A DNA stretch of 60,198 nt. It comes from Salinispora mooreana (lineage in GTDB: Bacteria > Actinomycetota > Actinomycetes > Mycobacteriales > Micromonosporaceae). The position numbers and the translations under genes were made by a program. Where the stretch lies: positions 1,414,857 to 1,475,054 of the forward strand of contig NZ_KB900614.1 of NCBI RefSeq assembly GCF_000379065.1, given 5' to 3'. This document shows positions 59,480-60,198 of this stretch, piece after piece (position 1 is the stretch's first letter; the number at the start of each line of letters is the position of its first letter). Under the pieces are notes generated by a model. The model had not been told where the DNA came from and did not search any database. It saw only the letters and a program-made list of their open reading frames with translations.

Positions 59480-59661
59480 ACGGCCCCGACGACAGCGATG
59501 TCGAGTGGCACATCCTCCTTGACCGTCTGTACCGGACCGAATGGCACCACCGCACTCTAGCCAACCAGGTCCTGAGCGACCATGACAACACTCATTCGGG
59601 CGCCGCGCGCTGGTGCAACGTCGAAAGCTGTCGGCTGGCAGCCGCCTACCTCCATCGATGA
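59425..59661 (+). CDS. Short frame overlapping the unknown protein, possibly its true C-terminus
   Basis: The frame from GTG 59425 reads VVGVVSHQDVVPAGQCVLNGPDDSD and WHILLDRLYRTEWHHRTLANQVLSDHD, which looks coding. It overlaps the end of the 58403 gene in another frame. Either it is a separate small gene or the C-terminus of that protein after frameshifts. Confidence 0.3.
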   Translation: MVGVVSHQDVVPAGQCVLNGPDDSDVEWHILLDRLYRTEWHHRTLANQVLSDHDNTHSGAARWCNVESCRLAAAYLHR

Positions 59662-59728
59662 CCCACCCAACTCGACGCGCACATGTCGGCAGCGACCTCC
59701 CAGGCCGGATCGGTGCTCACCACCTGGC

Positions 59729-60198
59729 CTAGTGTCCCGCGCCAGGAATTCGTTGAAGATATGAGGTGAGCCGGTCGAGGATCTCGTCGGCGGTCTTGGT
59801 CCAGATGAACGGTTTGGGGTCGTCGTTCCATACTGCGGTCCAGGCGCGTAGGTCGTTCTCCAGAGCCCGTAGGGAGGTGTGCGCGGCGCGGCGTAGTCGT
59901 TTGTCGGTCAGCAGCCCGAACCACCGTTCGACCTGGTTGAGCCAGGACGAGTAGGTGGGGGTGAAGTGCATGTGGAACCGGGGATGCGCGGCGAGCCAAC
60001 GCTTCACGGTGGGGTGCTTGTGGGTGCTGTAGTTGTCGCAGATCAGGTGTACGTCGAGGTCGGCGGGGACTTCGGTGTCCAGCTTCGCCAGGAACTTCTT
60101 GAACTCCACAGCCCGATGTCGGCGATGCACTGAGGTGATCACCTGGCCGGTGGCCACGTCGAGCGCGGCGAACAGGGTGGTGATGCCGTGCCGGACGT
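59729..60198 (-). CDS. IS630-family transposase, C-terminal part (truncated by window edge)
   Basis: The frame enters from the right edge with RHGITTLFAALDVATGQVITS. It continues HRRHRAVEFKKFLAKLDTEVP, LDVHLICDNYSTHKHPTVKRW (second catalytic D), and FTPTYSSWLNQVERWFGLLTDKRLRR (catalytic E in WLNQVERWF). It ends RIPGAGH at 59729. The sequence differs clearly from the complete IS630 at 56868, so this is another member. The N-terminal half is outside the window. The element's end is near 59731 (AGTGTCCCGCGCC). Confidence 0.92.
   Translation of the reverse strand, partial: VRHGITTLFAALDVATGQVITSVHRRHRAVEFKKFLAKLDTEVPADLDVHLICDNYSTHKHPTVKRWLAAHPRFHMHFTPTYSSWLNQVERWFGLLTDKRLRRAAHTSLRALENDLRAWTAVWNDDPKPFIWTKTADEILDRLTSYLQRIPGAGH

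Overview
The window is high-GC actinobacterial DNA with GTG/TTG starts, ATGA-coupled gene pairs, ECF sigma/anti-sigma pairs, a class F sortase, an AfsR/SARP-type regulator and remains of actinomycete integrative elements. The gene set fits Micromonosporaceae (Micromonospora or Salinispora type). That placement is my inference from family memory; no rRNA or complete tRNA gene is present to anchor it.

Layout. (1) 1-6.5 kb is an accessory island: the right end of an IS5-family element, a two-gene cassette behind a large hairpin, an ECF sigma/CU044-type pair, a secreted I36-type protease inhibitor, a decayed group II intron fused into a small integrative-element gene, two divergent XRE-type regulators around a phased-repeat operator, and a tRNA-Thr 3'-end fragment (likely attachment scar). 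(2) 6.7-36.6 kb is mostly ordinary chromosome: an RCC1-repeat LPxTG surface protein, CaCA antiporter, HAD, GNAT, an ImmA/IrrE protease coupled to a MAB_1171c-type membrane protein, MOSC, deazaflavin oxidoreductase, ADP-ribosylglycohydrolase, DUF5999, BioY, sortase F plus DUF4397 protein, SigK/RskA-like pair, DEAD-box helicase, XRE regulator, SAM methyltransferase, a Zur-box region (zinc-independent L33 remnant and CobW-like protein), RsgA, GNAT, PfpI, VOC, fructosamine kinase, MFS, DUF4386 and a SARP/NB-ARC regulator. Several decayed genes lie at 28-33 kb. (3) 36.6-46.5 kb is transport: an ABC permease/ATPase pair, a GlxA/AraC regulator, an SGNH-DinB chimera, and an iron-box-preceded operon of a 110-aa protein and two ABC exporter half-transporters. 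(4) 46.5-60.2 kb is a mobile-element graveyard: a 379-bp IS982 deletion derivative, a complete IS5-family copy, an IS481/IS3-like remnant, VapBC, an IS256 element split by an intact IS30, an integrase pseudogene ending in a tRNA-Arg-like att site, an intact IS630, an unknown 359-aa protein, and part of a second IS630 at the edge. TetR, DoxX, NTF2-like and SDR genes are interspersed.

The window starts inside one IS5-family copy and contains a second, apparently identical, same-orientation copy at 46.96-48.0 kb. The 46.6 kb between them is therefore bounded by direct IS repeats. Integrase and tRNA-derived att scars at both flanks (6.4 kb and 56.8 kb) are from different tRNAs, so at least two integrative elements decayed here.

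Coding starts were chosen from visible ribosome-binding sites; several remain uncertain and are flagged. No database search was run; family names come from motif recognition.
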